Assembly (NCBI GenBank): GCA_013397865.1 | Contig: VZTI01001766.1 | Coordinates: 3,176,112-3,240,111, forward strand | DNA from: Struthidea cinerea | Taxonomy: Eukaryota > Chordata > Aves > Passeriformes > Corcoracidae | DNA: 64,000 nucleotides | Reading direction: 5' to 3' | In this document: positions 25,129 through 37,700 of the stretch, one piece after another | Numbering within the stretch: the stretch's first letter is position 1 | Layout: every line of letters starts with the position of its first letter | Position numbers and translations under genes: made by a program | Notes under the pieces: model-generated | What the model saw: the letters and a program-made list of their open reading frames with translations, nothing else | What the model was told of the DNA's origin: nothing | The model's database searches: none

Positions 25129-27829
25129 GGGATCATTGCTGGGAGATGTCCTGTTGACAGGATTATCCTCTCCTCACAGGAAGGCCATTCCGAGAAGGTA
25201 CACGCACAACTTATTCTAATTATCTCCTACAGAAAGCATGAGAGATTTCTGTGTAACTCCACAAAATTCTAGTCATTGCACAAAGAATTTTCTCCATTTA
25301 ATACATTCCTACTTTTTGCAGGGCAGACAGTTACATTCAGTAGAGCTTTTTCACAGAAATTCCCTCAACTGTAGCGCTACTAAATTCCTTTTGGTTCAAA
25401 TAATAGAACTCAATTCCCAAACCCCTCTCTGACCCAAGGAGCCTTAAATCTGTATCATTCTGCACTTTTCATCCACAGATTTCCTTGAAAGCACTGAGCT
25501 AGTTTTTTCTTGCCAAAATACTAAATAAGAGTTAAAATAAAAGAAATCCTATCAAAAAACATACTGAAAGTAACTGCTGGAACTTTCACCTCTGAAGTCA
25601 TACAGAATACAACTCCAAAAAATGACAAGTGAAACTTCAGTCTAAGTGAAGAGAAAATTGGCAAGAATAACGAAGTTCTCCCTGAAATGGCTGATTCAGT
25701 ATGCATGGAAAAGCTAGATAAACATCACATGATCTCCCTGGACCCTCTAGACAAACAATGCAATTAAAAGGAAACATTTACTTCCACTCTTGATGGTATT
25801 ACCTGAGGGATAGCAGATGCCAGATAGTTCAGTGTTTATTAGAAGCAAGTAGTAAGTTTGGCAACTGGAACTGGCTCAACCCTCTCTCACATTTTTGTAA
25901 TTTTATAATACCATATGGTCACTACTGATCTCTCTGACAATCTCCTGGTTTAAGTTCAGCTGTTTCACAGAACATATTAACTGAAGTTAAGCATATTGAA
26001 GATACAATGGTAAACAACAAAGATATTTCGGGGAGGGCTGCAAGATCAGTGAGAAATGCAGGTTGCTATTTGAATGAGTCAATATTTGTTAATAAAATGC
26101 TTAGTACCTTTGGGCTTTGGGGTCTGACAACCAGTTTAGGTGTATGCTGAACCCCAACCTCACAAGACCACAACAAGGCTGCTGGGCTGAAGCAAAGCAT
26201 GAGGTCCTGCTCAACCCCCTGAATCATGGTGACACACCAGCGTGGAACATGAGCCCATAGGTGCATCATATTTAAAGCTTTATAGAACTTAACCCCATCC
26301 TGTGCTGGCTTTAGAAGTGACCAGCAGACTAAATTGTGCCTGGTGTCATTCACCTGGGTGGAAAGCAATTGCATTTTGCTAAAGCTTGCAAGGATGAAAA
26401 AAGGCAGTACTAGGAGAGTATCAAAATTCTCCACTGACATCACTTAGATTAGTTTTGTCCCCCACGTTCTGCTACATTATGCAGACTAATCCAGTCTTTC
26501 CGTGCCTCTGCCTTCCTGCACCATTCGCCTCTCCAGAGCTGGGACAGTGCTAGGCACAGCCGTGCTGTTCCAGCAACGAGGAAGGGAAAAGCTGCAAATG
26601 GGTGTAACAGCCCTTCCACTGGGCAGCAAAGCGCCAGCACGAAGCTGCTGCAGAGGTGGGGTCGATATCCCCAGCCAGGGCTGGTGAAGGAGTGCCAATC
26701 CCCTAGAGCAGTAGGGCAGGAGTGGTATTCACACTACCTCTTACACCCCTGAGTCACCTCAAATATTTTGGCAATTTGGAATTTAAATAGCAATTCTGCC
26801 CCCTCCTCTTCTCCCAGATATATCCCTCTGAAGTTCCCTTTGACCATGGCTCTGTATAATTTAATTACATGGTGATTCTTCTTAATGCAGAAACGTTTGG
26901 AGTCAGGGTCATGGGAAGACCGCAGGCTGTTGCTCAGTTACAGCTGGTCCTACCCTTAGCAAGGTAGCAAAAAAAGCCTCACCTAAGGGCAACAGCCATG
27001 GAAGACCAAAAACTTGGTACACAGGGTACAACGAAATTGGCACAAAACGTCTTGGACCTTTTCTACACCACTTTCAGGTCCTGGGAGTTCAGAGGTTTGT
27101 CACTGCTCATGCCAAAGGAACTAATACTCTCATTTCACTGTCCTGTAAGGAGTGCTGCTCCTAGAACAGCCCCCATTACAGTGCTCCAGTTCAGCTTCAA
27201 ATATATGAGAGACTCCCAACCCTGCTGTCAGCCCGGGCCCTGCAACCCTCCTCGACTGAGAGAACAGAGGAATGAGTACTGGAACACAGAAGGGCTGCTG
27301 GTTTGGGATGTTTTATGCAACTAAAGTGTAACTGTGCCTTCCCCTCCTCTTTTTGTTTTGAAATAAATTTCCATACTGATTTTATAGACTGGGTTTGGGT
27401 TTCTGTTTCTACTTCAGAGCTATTCCTTCTAACCTCTCCTCTGCTGCTAAAAACAGGCACCTCTTGGCCCCAGGGAAAACCATCAATCTAAAGTTAGTTC
27501 AGCCTTTTCAAGTATTTAAACAAATACCCGAGGAATCCAGAACTTAGTTTCTAGCTTCAGTAAATGGCCTCAGCCACACAGTGACAGAAATCAGCCTGAC
27601 CTCCACTGACTGCATTTACACTCAGTATTCCAGTTACTGCTTCCAGGGAAATTACCCACATGCTGATGCTTAAAGAGATTGGCCTGCTCATAGCGGAGCC
27701 CTGCTCCTGAAGCTAAATGTGAGCACTGATACTGGCAGGAGGACAGGCAACTCCAGTCACGGTCGATTGGCATATTAGGTGCCAATCAAATGCCACTGAC
27801 TTCCCAGGGAATTGAGGGCAACTAGAGCT
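25129..27829. other. Unassigned non-coding DNA with a possible ancient SINE scrap
   Basis: Largely unique. At 26,318-26,360 a stretch beginning CAGACTAAATTGTGCC and continuing to CACCTGGGTG resembles an old interspersed repeat motif common in bird and reptile genomes. The 125-codon minus frame at 26,066-26,443 runs across it and is not a convincing gene. Confidence 0.4.
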
Positions 27830-28460
27830 CCAGTTAATGAAGTCCTACATTTACTGGATTATCAACGAAATGTATTTTCTAAAAATGCGTCAGTATGACA
27901 CAGCAATTGGTTTTGCTAACAACTTATTTAACTGTATAATTTATTGATGATATCTACAGCAAGGAAAAGTATTCACAAGTTCTTGCTCCTGCATGGCTGA
28001 AAGCATAAATATATAAATCATATGAAACAGAAAACTCAAGAGAGTGTTTAAAGCCTGCTCTTATTTTAGCTCCACAGACTTAAACAACTTGACACTATGG
28101 TAATGCAATGGGCCTGGGCCTCATTAATTTTTAATCAACCTTTATCCACCATAGCTTTTGAAACGAACTGTTACTAATGACGAGTCATATGTCAGTCTAA
28201 TGAATGGGATGCAAACTTCCATTAAAATAATGAAATTAGCTTGTTTGACTTCTGTTCCAGTTCCATGGCACACAGCCCCAGGTAATTACAGTTAGCACTA
28301 CTTGCCCATACTAAAGTCTGTTTATTTACTTAAGGTCTTTAGTCAGGACATCCCAATTTAGCTCATGTCAGCTGTTTTTTATGAGTCTAAGAGTATTTGT
28401 CTTATTAACAAAGAGATAAATACATGCAGGCAGTGCAAAGTGCTAAAACATCAATTATGC
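27830..28460. promoter_or_regulatory. AT-rich block, candidate conserved non-coding element
   Basis: About 630 bases of complex, non-repetitive sequence without long frames. Clustered homeodomain-like cores include CATTAATTTTTAATC near 28,121, TTAACTGTATAATTTATTG near 27,930 and several TTAATGA-like sites, together with GATTA and ATGCAAA-like elements. High complexity with dense TAAT cores and no transposon signature is how long-range enhancers often look. This is inference from composition only. Confidence 0.3.
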
Positions 28461-29446
28461 ACACATGGAACGGTGTGAAAAAAGAGAATAAGCACACAAT
28501 CCCTAGTGATATAAACACATCCCAGCATTTCCCTGTGGCAGCAGCAATTACTTTTGGAAAACGGAACAAGGTCTGAAAGGCATCTTTGCTGGGTATAATT
28601 TGGCCTCTTCCAGAAACCTCTGCCCTTTAGGATCCCAAGTATAGGCTAAAAACCAAAACAAAACTGAATTTCCAAATATTATTGTGCTCTAGAGTGCACA
28701 AGTCATGACACACTGCAATGACCCTATTTTTAAAAGTGTATCACTCTGGCTCCACAACCTGCCCCCGAGGAACGAAGGCCTTTCAGACTAACTTGGAATG
28801 AAAAGCTGTTATCAATATGTTATTGCATAAAAATGTGTCACAACATCAATAATGTGAGTAGGTCATATTCCAACTTCACAACAGCTTCTTCCAAAGTTCC
28901 TTCAGCATTTAGTTCAGCCAGTGTGCTGAGCTTAGCAGACACGCATAACTACAGATTGCCTCAACAATTGTACGGAAAGATAATTTTGTGTGAAAAGTTG
29001 CTCAAGTTTTTGTTTTGTTTGGTTTTTTTTAAGTAGAACACAGTAATACATTTATGCATGTCCCTGTTCCGTATTTACATGGGGTCCCATGGCAGTTTTA
29101 GCAGCGTCAGCAGAGCAGTAAAGGCAGCGTAGGTGCAGGGACACCCGTAGGGGCAGTGCCCAGCCCATCCCTCGGCTGCAGCTCCCCACTGGAACAGGGA
29201 AAATCCACAGGACTGACCTGAGTCTGCAGGGCTGGCGTAGGCCTGCCGTGGGATTTCTGCCTCACCTTTCTTGCTAGCACTAACACCCGAAATGCCAACC
29301 ATAAATTTACTTAACAGGTTGCAAATGTCATGCCCATATTTGCTCAGCCTTCCAGAAGCTCCTGGGAATGCAGACAGCATCGTTTTTATTGCTGCAACAA
29401 ATAACAATGAATTTTCATTGTTCCAAGATTCTGCCTACAACTGCTC

Positions 29447-29466
29447 CAGGCAGGCAGGCAGGCAGG
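29447..29466. repeat. (CAGG)5 microsatellite
   Basis: Five perfect CAGG units in otherwise unique sequence; likely polymorphic in copy number. Confidence 0.95.
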
Positions 29467-29904
29467 TGCGTGTTCCACAGGCAGCCATCCGAAAGCTCAC
29501 AGCTCTTCCCAGCTGCCGTCAGCCCAGTCAGTAATTTCCAAAGGATATTAGAATATTCATAGCCACTTCCAAGCAGATTAGGCATAGGCAGTAAATCATA
29601 TGAGATTAACTTGGCAAAACATTTTTATCCTTTCATGTACAGCTGTTCAAACTTCTGTAGCGAAGGAGATTGTTTGGTTCAGCTCTAATATTTGGATTTA
29701 CCTTTGCAACACAGAGGTGTGGAAGGGATGAAGAGAGATCAAGAAACACAAATTTTACCAAGCATGCAAAACAGCTTTTCTTTTTTAAATCCCTAAAGCA
29801 CACAGACACATCTGCACTATAGACATCCTCCCTGAAAAAGCAATGGGAAACTCCAGGATAAGAACAAATCAATAAACACAAGGTTAACAGCAAGAAGCAG
29901 TAAC

Positions 29905-29930
29905 AAAAAAAAAAAGTGTTTTTTTTTTTT
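29905..29930. repeat. Opposed A11 and T12 tracts with 3-base spacer
   Basis: Eleven A, GTG, then twelve T form a perfect A/T inverted repeat. It could be two opposed homopolymer tails or simple low-complexity sequence. Length is likely unstable. Confidence 0.9.
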
Positions 29931-32900
29931 TATTTTAAAACCTACATCAATAAAAAATGAAAAGGCATATGATAAGCAGGAGTAGCCTCCACTTGCCACA
30001 AACACCAAACAGAAAACAGCAAGCACACTTAAAACTTGGATTCTTCAGATATTTCCTCACCTGGGTTTAACTGAAGTAAATTCAACTCAGATTTAAATCC
30101 AAATTTTTGTGACATTATATTTTCTTAATTGAATTAGGGATTCGGTCTTCTAGCTGTTCTTAAATTTAAATACAACCTTCTGTGGACACATGCTGCCAGC
30201 TCTGCAGCTGTATGACTTGCACTGCTGTGCTCTGCTACAATACAAGCCAATGAGAATCTTCTTAGACACCAACAAACACAGAGAATTTTTGCTCATTGAC
30301 CATCCCATGCTTCCCATTGCACCCAACATAAAATGGACATGAATCTCTGACAACACATATCATGACTGCAAGTAACCAGATAAAATTAACTCTGCTCTGA
30401 CAATGAACTTTGATCAGGCTCCCTGCTGCTCCACAGCACTGACACGTGCTGGCTGCACACTGCAGCTCTGGCAGAAGGTACTTGCTGCCAAGCTTCTGAA
30501 TTGCGAAAACACTTGCACAAGCCACAGCTCAACCTTCACGAGTCTACAAGGGTAATTCCTGCCCTTCTCACATTTAATGTGAGGGGAATAATGAGGGACA
30601 CTAAGGCAACACAAGAGCAGATGCCATTTTACTTGGAAAGAACAAAATATACTTTCGGGTTGCACAGTGCCACACAGTACTTTCAGCTCAGCCACCTCAG
30701 TTCTCCTCAAACTTTGTGTCTGTGCATTAAGCAGCCTCTGTCTGAAGGAGTGCCCCATGCTCCATAGTTGATTTCAGGATGCTCACATATCTTATATTAG
30801 AGCAGACTGGCTACACTCCTGAAGAGCCCAATTGTTTCATGGTAACTATGAAATCATCATCCTAAAGGTCATTAACACTCCAGCAGGAGCTTTTTCCATT
30901 GACTTCACATATACTTTGGGTCAGGCCCAACAGATGAATAGTAATTACCAAGATTTCACTAAAACAAAATAATTTCTTATCCTACCATCTCCCTCCAAGT
31001 TCTCTTCCTTCTACTCCCTGCTGTCCTGCAGCTATCAGGATTGAAATGTGGTAGCAAACTCTTCCTCCCTTTGGCTTCCCAGAGCCAAACCCATAAACCA
31101 GGACTTAAATGCTAAAACCAAGCTGTATTATGGTAATTTTTTAGCAGCAAGATACCATATTTCAAGTGCAAAAGTGTGCACAAAGGTTAGAAAGCTGCTG
31201 GCTTTTCTCTACAGAAAAAACAAGACCCTTTGTTGAGGCACTTTTTAGGGCAGAGAAACCAATACTCTTGAGCTCCTTCGCTTCCTCAAATATAATTATC
31301 CAGCTTTGTGAGCACAAACAAGATTTGTGCCAGTGAACAGAACAGCTCTTGAAGCCTCTCTGATTCAGGAGCCAAAGACTAACAGGGTTAATGAACTTGA
31401 ACTTTGAGTCCAGCCAACATAAAATACAGAAGAATAGCAACCTGTCCTGTAATGTCCCTGCCCAAACAAATTAATATTGTCCTTGTCCCGCTTTGCATCA
31501 GCCCAAGGCCACTTGTTTAGCTCTCCTGGGAGGGGCTGAGCAGGGGAGGCCCAGCAGGTTCGGGCTCACCCGGCTGCCTGGGCAGGGAGAGCCTGCGTAC
31601 AAGTTCTGTGCTCAGTCTTTGTTAGCCTGCCTATTGAATTTATTCAAGGAAAAGGAGCTGCTTCCACTTCGTTTCCATGACAACAACCCTAAGAATTCTG
31701 TCTTCATATAAGTGAATTATTGCTTTTTGTGCTTCCATAGTCTAGGCAGAAAAATTAACAAAATATGGTCTCAAGAAAGACAATCAAATCTTCTTATCCT
31801 CCCAACACTCCTACGGGCAGCAAATCCTTAGATTTCATTACCAGAGGTATAAATGGGTTGAAAACAATCCTCATTGTTTATTACGGAGAGATTTAATTTC
31901 AACTAAAAACTTCAGTTAAAGAAGATTCTTTTGATGACCATGTTTGTGTACACATTAGCAGAAGAGAACAGCCTAGTGTATAGATAGGCAATAATAGTCT
32001 CTTGAAAGCAGCTTTGGGATGTTTATCCATAAAATTTGGTCACCGTTCCTCTTCATAAATGATTTCAACTTTTATTTATTGGTGATGAATTCAGAATATT
32101 TTCAGTGCTACAAAACAAGTAAATTTTTCCAGAACACATTTAAAGACAGACATTTAAAGCATAAAAACACTGGTGTGTATCTTTGAAGTACTCAGGCTAA
32201 AACCATAGTGTGTGCACCAAAAACCCACAGAATAAGTACAAGGCTACAAGTATCATTTCCGTTGAAACAGCACTGAAACTGCTCTCCTGTGAAAACTGGA
32301 TCTGATTTGAGAGACCCTCGTCACAAAAGGAGGACACTTCAGAAGAGTCTTGAACTGAACAAACTGGTGACTGATTTTGTTAAGAAAACATTTGAGGATA
32401 TCTAAGCAGTCCCACCAGCGAGAAGTTGAATGGGTTTGCCTTAATTCACGTCATTCAGCCCACAGTTAAACACTTAAGAGATGTAAAATGAACATAGAAA
32501 ACAGCTTTTCAGGGAGAGAGAAAAAAAAAAAAAAGAGCATTCTCTTTCCAGTCTCGTCTCGTGATTACAAGAACCACCAGATCCCCACATCAGGTGCTCT
32601 TAGCAAAGGACATAGATCATACCAGGAATCAAACTAGCACTACAGGAATTTCACAGCACAGCACAATCGGGACACTTATCTCAAAAACAAGTGACACGGA
32701 GAGACAGATCTCATTGTGTGCTACAAATTGTGGCAATTCCACTGCCTTCATTGGAAGGCTTATTACACCAGCTGAAAATCTGGGCCCAGCACCAGACATT
32801 TTTATGACTGTGGCTGTCCCGGAGCTGACTCGCAAGGAGCGGCTCCGATGGACTCTGGGTTCCTTTCGGCACCTGAAGACAGACAGGTTCACAAGCACGG

Positions 32901-33899
32901 CATTTATGCTGCTGCCAGGCATGTAAGTGAGCACGCTAAAGCAGCCACAGAACAACGAATGTTTTAAGGTCAGTTGAGCAGCAGAATCCAACTCTGTAAA
33001 CAGTAAGGGCACAAAGGTTTTTCTTCAATGAAAAAGGCACCCGTTGACTAAAACATGATCCAAATATTGAAGGCCCAGGAGAAGACACAAATGGAAGCTC
33101 TGCCAGGTACAGTGCTTGCAGCAACTGCTCTGTAAAGCACACACCTACTTGGCACAGCTGGGCTGGAGCTGTTTTGGGGCTAACCCCAAACCTGGATGAC
33201 CCATGAGGTTATCAGGATTATCAGAGCAAGGACACCAGCTTAGAGGAACCACCAAGTCTGACCCTTATTCCTACAAGGGAGGGGCATAAGGGTCACTGAG
33301 GTAGTTGAGCAAGTCAGACCCACTTTACAAGACTACACTTTCAAACCCAATGCCTGAATGATCCTGGTTAGCATGGGGAGAAAAGGGTTGTTTCCATTTA
33401 ACCCTCAAGCATGTAGAGTTCAGCCCAATCTAGCTTTAAAACACTGATAAATTCTGAATAATACCAATAAATTCAAAGGCAGTTCTTCAAAGGAATAGGA
33501 GAATACCAGGAATTGGCTGGTAATTTACACAGGAATAATAAATAGAAAAGTCAAACAGGATCTTCATTAGGAATCGTTCTAGTCAGAAATGTAAGTGAAC
33601 AAAGCCAGGCAAACTATCTCTCTGAAGAGCAAGAACTGATGTCTGGGGGGATAAAAAAGAAGATTAGGAAACCGTGAAGTGGCAGGAACAGATGGGCTTT
33701 TTTGAACTGAACTTCTCTTAGTTCTAATCTCTCTAATTCCCATTATTATTTTTAAGCAGAAAAAGGTTCCAGCTTCCAAACACAATTGCCTTGCTTTTTT
33801 CTGTGGTATTGCAAATCTCACATTGTATCCTCCACGTATTATTTTTGCTCCTACATTATTTTCTTTTTTATATAATTTACCAAGGCTGATTCTTCTTTC

Positions 33900-34720
33900 T
33901 AATCTATCTGCAGTCTCCTATTTCACTGCTGAAATGTTGCCTTGAGATGACCGATGACATGTTTGACATTTACATTTTATTGGAAAGAATATAGATTGCA
34001 TCTTTCTTATCTGTTCCTAAAACATTTCCTCCGTTCTCTCACAACATGTTTTTTGGGGACAATAGCTGCATCTCCATCAATTTTCTCCAATTCATTACAT
34101 ACTACTTCGAATACCGACTTTTCAAAGCTTAGTATTTGTGTGCCATTACTCTTTGTACATAGTGTAGCCTCATGAATATTTCAAATCCAATAGCAGTATG
34201 ATCACTCAACCTTATAAAAGCTCACCAGCATCTATCTTATTTATCATACAGGTCCTGCTTCAATTCCTGGGATTACATCCAAAATATCCTCTCAGATTGT
34301 TTTCTCTTATGATTTGTATAAGCAAGTGAAAAAACCCTTACACGAACACAGGTATCTTTTCGCAAGCATTAAGCAATTATTATTCCAGTCAAACTTGAAG
34401 TAATTGAAATCCTCTCTGATCAGTGTTCCATCCTTTTTATGAGTTGCCACAAGTATTTCTTGATTTTCCTGCTTAGGATCACACCTTTAACCACTTGTGC
34501 ACTCTATTTTAACTCCAGCATCTCAGGTTTTTTCTCACCAGCTGAAGTCCAAGCATCGTACACCTCTGCCATCTGTTGTTCCATTTTTCTGTGTACCCCA
34601 CTGCTGAGCTCCAGCTGTAAAATTCTGCAACATTTTATTGACCAATATTCCTTAAAAACTTCTCAGACCCATAATTTACACAGGATTTTACTTCTAGCAA
34701 CTTGCAAACAAGAGTGAAGA
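33900..34720 (-). mobile_element. Decayed LINE fragment (CR1-like) with endonuclease domain
   Basis: The minus strand carries the remains of the apurinic-type endonuclease domain of a non-LTR retrotransposon. Translating 34,450 down to 34,385 gives a segment with KKDGTLIREDFNYFKFDW, which fits the endonuclease motif GDFN followed by a tryptophan, with glutamate in place of the motif glycine. About 68 codons further, at 34,209-34,168, is LSDHTAIGFEIF, the SDH motif that closes this domain; about 70 residues between the two is normal for CR1-type LINEs. The frame shifts once between them and a stop lies upstream, so the copy is dead. DPKQENQEIL just upstream of the first motif lies in the same frame. 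Outer edges are uncertain: 34,170-34,520 is well supported and the rest is inferred by continuity. It could belong to L2 or L3 rather than CR1 proper. Confidence 0.7.
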
Positions 34721-37700
34721 TTTAGAGGATTCTCTTTTTATTGAGGAAAGTAATTTAAGGTCCCACTCAATGCAATGGAATTTGTTTTTAAAGCATCAAA
34801 GGGCAGCAGCTCTTCCCACAGCTCTCACTCAGAGCAGGCTGCAGTAGGTGCTGTTTGCCACCGTGATGCCCCTCACTGGGGTGACCTGTGGAGCGTGGGC
34901 TGCTTGGTCAGGCCACAGAACTGTCCCTGCCGCAGGTGTGGGGGCTGTGGATTCTGGCACAGGTCAAGGGTGCTGCATCCTGACTTTCAGCTCACTCAGC
35001 TCCAGAAACACAGGTTCCCTCCAGCAGCGGGCTGGGGTTCCTGCCACCGCTGGCGTCTGGCTGGGCTGTGAAGCAGGACCCAGCTGCTGCACACACATGG
35101 TGAAAGGAGCTCAAAACCCCGTCCTGCAGGCTGAGAACCTCACCACAGCAATCAAGCTTATACATGAATAAACTTACTACAGCAAGATCAAGTAGTGCAT
35201 GAGTTATTTCCAAATTATGACATTACTGTAGCCATCTGCCAAAATGGATGTCTGTTCACCAGAGAGTGCTGGCAAGAACGGACGAAGAACTGGCCAATTA
35301 ATGAACTTCTCTGCACACATCTGTTGGAAAAGTACTGACTCTTTTACCACCTGCATAGAACAGGAGCAGCTCTACTGAGGAGCCAGCTTCATCCATGTGA
35401 GCAGCAGCTCCCAAGAGATCATCCAAGGGATGGGTGCAAAGCCCCTCTTGGCTTGAAAATATTTTTCTCAAATTTATTTTTTATGAAACTCAGTCTTTAT
35501 GCAAGATCCACAAGCTGCCATAGTATAGACAGGTGCCCAGGTCTATACTTGCTTCAAAAAGCTGCTCTGAAGCCAAGAGAGACACAAAGCAATACAGAAT
35601 TTCAGAATATGTTGCTTTTCTATGTCTGTCTGAAGAAACAGCTCAGTAGACTATGACAGGACAAAGCTGTCACTGTCCAGATGAACAAGGCCATGAAAAT
35701 TCTGAAGCTTCCCATTGCATAGTGTGGCATGCAGGAAGATAATGAAACAAGGCTAGAAACTTCTTCCTACACACTTTCTTTCAGATAAAGAAGATGTGTC
35801 ACCCTGCATTGACACAGAGTAAAAACCTCCAAAACAACCGTGATCCTTGTAATAAGGTCAGTTGCTGAACAGTACAAACTGAGGGCAAATAAAAACTATT
35901 TGGTTAGAGAATGCCACAGCTTCCAATACCTTTATTTAGAATTTTAATCCCACTAGGCTTCTCTGATTAAAATCAGATGAATTTGCAAGTGATGCCAACA
36001 TCCTCAACAGCTCATATTCCCTGGGGATCCCCATCATCTCCGCACAGGCCCCGATCTGCCAGTCACCTCTTGGTGCCCATCACTAAAACTATTCCTCAAG
36101 ATCCATCTCTCCAGGTTCACCCACAAAAATTAAGGTCATTTACTCTCAAAGTTCTTGGCTGTTATCCTATAGTATCCAAAGTTCCTCTTCCACAGTACTC
36201 CTCTGCTCTGGGATTGAAGGAAGTAGGAACAGGGAGTAATATGGGACTATGTGCAAGCTCTTCATTTTCACACCACAGCCTTTTCAAACCCAGGGTGAAT
36301 CCTTTCTGCAGCACCTGGATATGCTCAAATACACAGAATGCACAAGGAAACACTCACCCAGATGTCCACTTCCAGTTACCACAACCCCCACAGTTCAAGA
36401 TTTCCCTTTAAGACTCTCAGCAGATTAAACTGCTTTTCATTTGGTTCCTTTTCTTAAGTACAAGGGAACCCCAGACTGCCTGGTGCACTTCTGTATCTCC
36501 TTGTGGAGGCAGCTCCATTTCAGCAGCATGTAAATCATCACTGCACATTGTTCAGGAGCTGTTTTCTGATCCTCCAGCATGAAAGTCACTACGTGGTAAG
36601 CTATTATTAATAACAATGGGGTGGCTATTTTAAATTGTGTTTAAGTAGCCCTCCCTTACACTACTCTTGTTTAAAAACTATGATTCAATCATTTAAGTTA
36701 TTAAGGTAAGATAAAAAAATCAAAATAATATTTGGGAAAAGCCAAACGTAGGTACAACACTCACAGACTAAGGTGGGTATTTTCTGGGCTTTAAACAAAA
36801 AGCAAAGCACATCAGAGCTCTAGGAATTCACATTTAACTGAATCTCAGGGCTGGGCAGCCACAAAGTTTTGAGCATCCTTTGGACCCCAGCCCTCTGAGG
36901 AGCAGCACAAAAACACACAGCCTGCAGTCACTGTACCACACCGTGTCCTACAAGGTAAAACTGGTGGTGGTGCAGTAGAGGCAGTACGACAGTGATGCCC
37001 CTCAATAGAATTTAAAAATAACAACAAAAAGTATTATTAATAGGATTTCAGTGTTTGGGGTCTTGGGCTTGCTCCATGGACCAAAGTTAATTTCTCCATA
37101 AGAAAACAAGTAGCATTAAAAAAAAAAAAAAGGCATCAAGACTGCAAAAATGTATTTGTTGGCTTGCACCCAGCTGAAACCGGGCTCTGCTTTAGCACAC
37201 AACATTCACCTTCTGCAAACTACTCAGATAAGCAACTACCTTACTCATCCATTCCAGTTCAGGTATCTGTTCTGTGTGTATTTGGTCTGGAGGCTCTGTG
37301 AAGAATGATATTGATCCTTTAATGGGTAAGGACCTTGCTAAGTGATAACCTGTCCACCCACTTTCCCTAATTAAGAAAAATCCAATTACCACACACAAGT
37401 GTAAATTGTGAGACTGTAAATACCCCCCATCAGTCCTGAGGAGTGGGTACAACTGGCAACATGCTCCCAAACCATCTGTACAGCAAAGAACTCATTAAAA
37501 GTGACTTGACAGCTCCTGTACTGGATTGCAGGACAGCAGCTTGACTGAAAAGCATAAGCCTTTGGAAATGGTTCCAAAGCACCTCAGAATCACCTGTGTT
37601 CTCATCAGGAGAGTGGCTGTGCTCATCGATGTTTCCAGAGTCTGAGGCAGAGAGCTCTCTCTGCTCTGAGCTCCGTGGAACAGCAGTACAGATCGATCTC

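Larger units (their letters stand above)
28461..33899. other. Unassigned non-coding DNA
   Basis: Mixed composition, frames up to 127 codons (minus 32,629-33,012, plus 32,561-32,926 on the opposite strand) without domains. A stretch near 30,895 (CCATTGACTTCACATA ... GGGTCAGGCCC) resembles an old interspersed repeat tail. The (CAGG)5 repeat and the A11/T12 tract lie here. Confidence 0.5.

Noticed and set aside
24597..25136. 179-codon minus-strand open frame
   Set aside because: It lies almost wholly inside the LTR and reads its U3/R/U5 sequence; LTRs of this kind do not encode proteins.
32561..33012. Possible exon ending near GGCATGTAAGTGAG at 32,918
   Set aside because: A donor-like GTAAGT is present, but no acceptor or protein similarity supports an exon, and frames are open on both strands.
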